DNA of 5,986 nucleotides from Caldithrix sp. RBG_13_44_9 (GTDB taxonomy: Bacteria; Calditrichota; Calditrichia; RBG-13-44-9), in NCBI GenBank assembly GCA_001771055.1, contig MESS01000046.1, forward strand, positions 27,169-33,154. Reading direction: 5' to 3'. Shown piece after piece: positions 5,840-5,986 of the stretch. The translations under genes and the position numbers were made by a program. The notes under the pieces are model-generated. The model saw only the letters and a program-made list of their open reading frames with translations, searched no databases and was not told the DNA's origin. Numbering within the stretch: the first letter of the stretch is position 1; each line of letters begins with the position of its first letter.

Positions 5840-5986
5840 ATGGAAATTATCAAGACGGCGGTGATCGGCTCCGGATTCATGGGTTCGGCTCACATTGAGG
5901 CACTTAGGCGGGTGGGTATGGTAGAAGTGCATGCCATCGCCTCGAATGATATGAAAAGGGCCAGGGAGTTAGCCCGGGCTTTTTCC
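5840..5986 (+). CDS. Gfo/Idh/MocA-family oxidoreductase, N-terminal 49 residues (3' end outside window)
   Basis: The 49 visible codons read 'MEIIKTAVIGSGFMGSAHIE', then 'ALRRVGMVEVHAIASND' and on to 'RARELARAFS', open to the window edge. The glycine-rich turn 'VIGSGFMGSAH' (8-18) after the first strand is the NAD(P)-binding Rossmann motif with the characteristic G-x-G-x-x-G-x-x-H of this family. 'VHAIAS' forms the second strand and 'RARELARAF' the helix that follows it. Family members oxidise or reduce hydroxyl groups of sugars, inositols and related compounds; the substrate-binding domain with the catalytic Lys/His is outside the window, so activity cannot be narrowed. It starts 15 bases after the DUF6259-like gene with a strong ribosome binding site, in the same apparent operon. 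The mix with an aldo/keto reductase suggests redox processing of the liberated sugar (inference). Confidence 0.88.
   Translation, partial: MEIIKTAVIGSGFMGSAHIEALRRVGMVEVHAIASNDMKRARELARAFS

Noticed and set aside
1..5986. CRISPR array, insertion sequence, tRNA or rRNA
   Set aside because: No spaced direct repeats, transposase, terminal repeats or RNA-gene signatures were seen on either strand.

Overview
The window (about 6 kb, middling GC, every gene on the + strand) is a piece of a carbohydrate-catabolism locus from a bacterium. The secreted hydrolase has an ordinary Sec signal peptide and several genes have AGGAG-type ribosome binding sites. There is no rRNA or other phylogenetic marker, so the host cannot be placed. 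The style (secreted glycosidase, sugar mutarotase, aldo/keto reductase and Gfo/Idh/MocA dehydrogenase side by side) recalls glycan-degrading bacteria such as the FCB group or its uncultured relatives, but that is a guess.

Layout. Positions 2-553 are the 3' end of a large glycoside hydrolase of the GH2/GH106-like type, showing its C-terminal beta-sandwich (sugar-binding-like) domains. Positions 632-1036 encode a D-ribose pyranase (RbsD) homologue whose reading frame is interrupted by an in-frame TAG at codon 17, followed directly by an ATG at 683. Positions 1073-2065 encode an aldo/keto reductase with the complete catalytic tetrad. Positions 2155-3603 encode a secreted clan-A (TIM-barrel) glycoside hydrolase with both expected catalytic glutamates. 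Positions 3617-4087 encode a small cupin related to ureidoglycolate lyase (AllA). After a 63-base gap containing a nested inverted repeat, 4151-5824 encode a cytoplasmic glycosidase-like barrel protein resembling the DUF6259 group. At 5840 a Gfo/Idh/MocA-type NAD(P)-dependent oxidoreductase begins and runs off the window.

How they fit together (inference): the secreted hydrolase would cut an extracellular glycan or glycoside and the other two glycosidase-like proteins would trim the products. RbsD would interconvert anomeric or pyranose/furanose forms of a released sugar, and the two oxidoreductases would oxidise or reduce it. The cupin would perform an unassigned lyase, isomerase or binding step. 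Close spacing (13 to 89 bases between most genes) and the single orientation support one transcription unit. The substrate cannot be read from the sequence.

The most unusual places are the amber codon in rbsD, a slippery TTT-TGA at the end of the first gene that would add 27 plausible residues and end in an ATGA overlap with rbsD, the AllA-like cupin with a metal-cupin-like HxH motif, and the dyad at 4085-4126.
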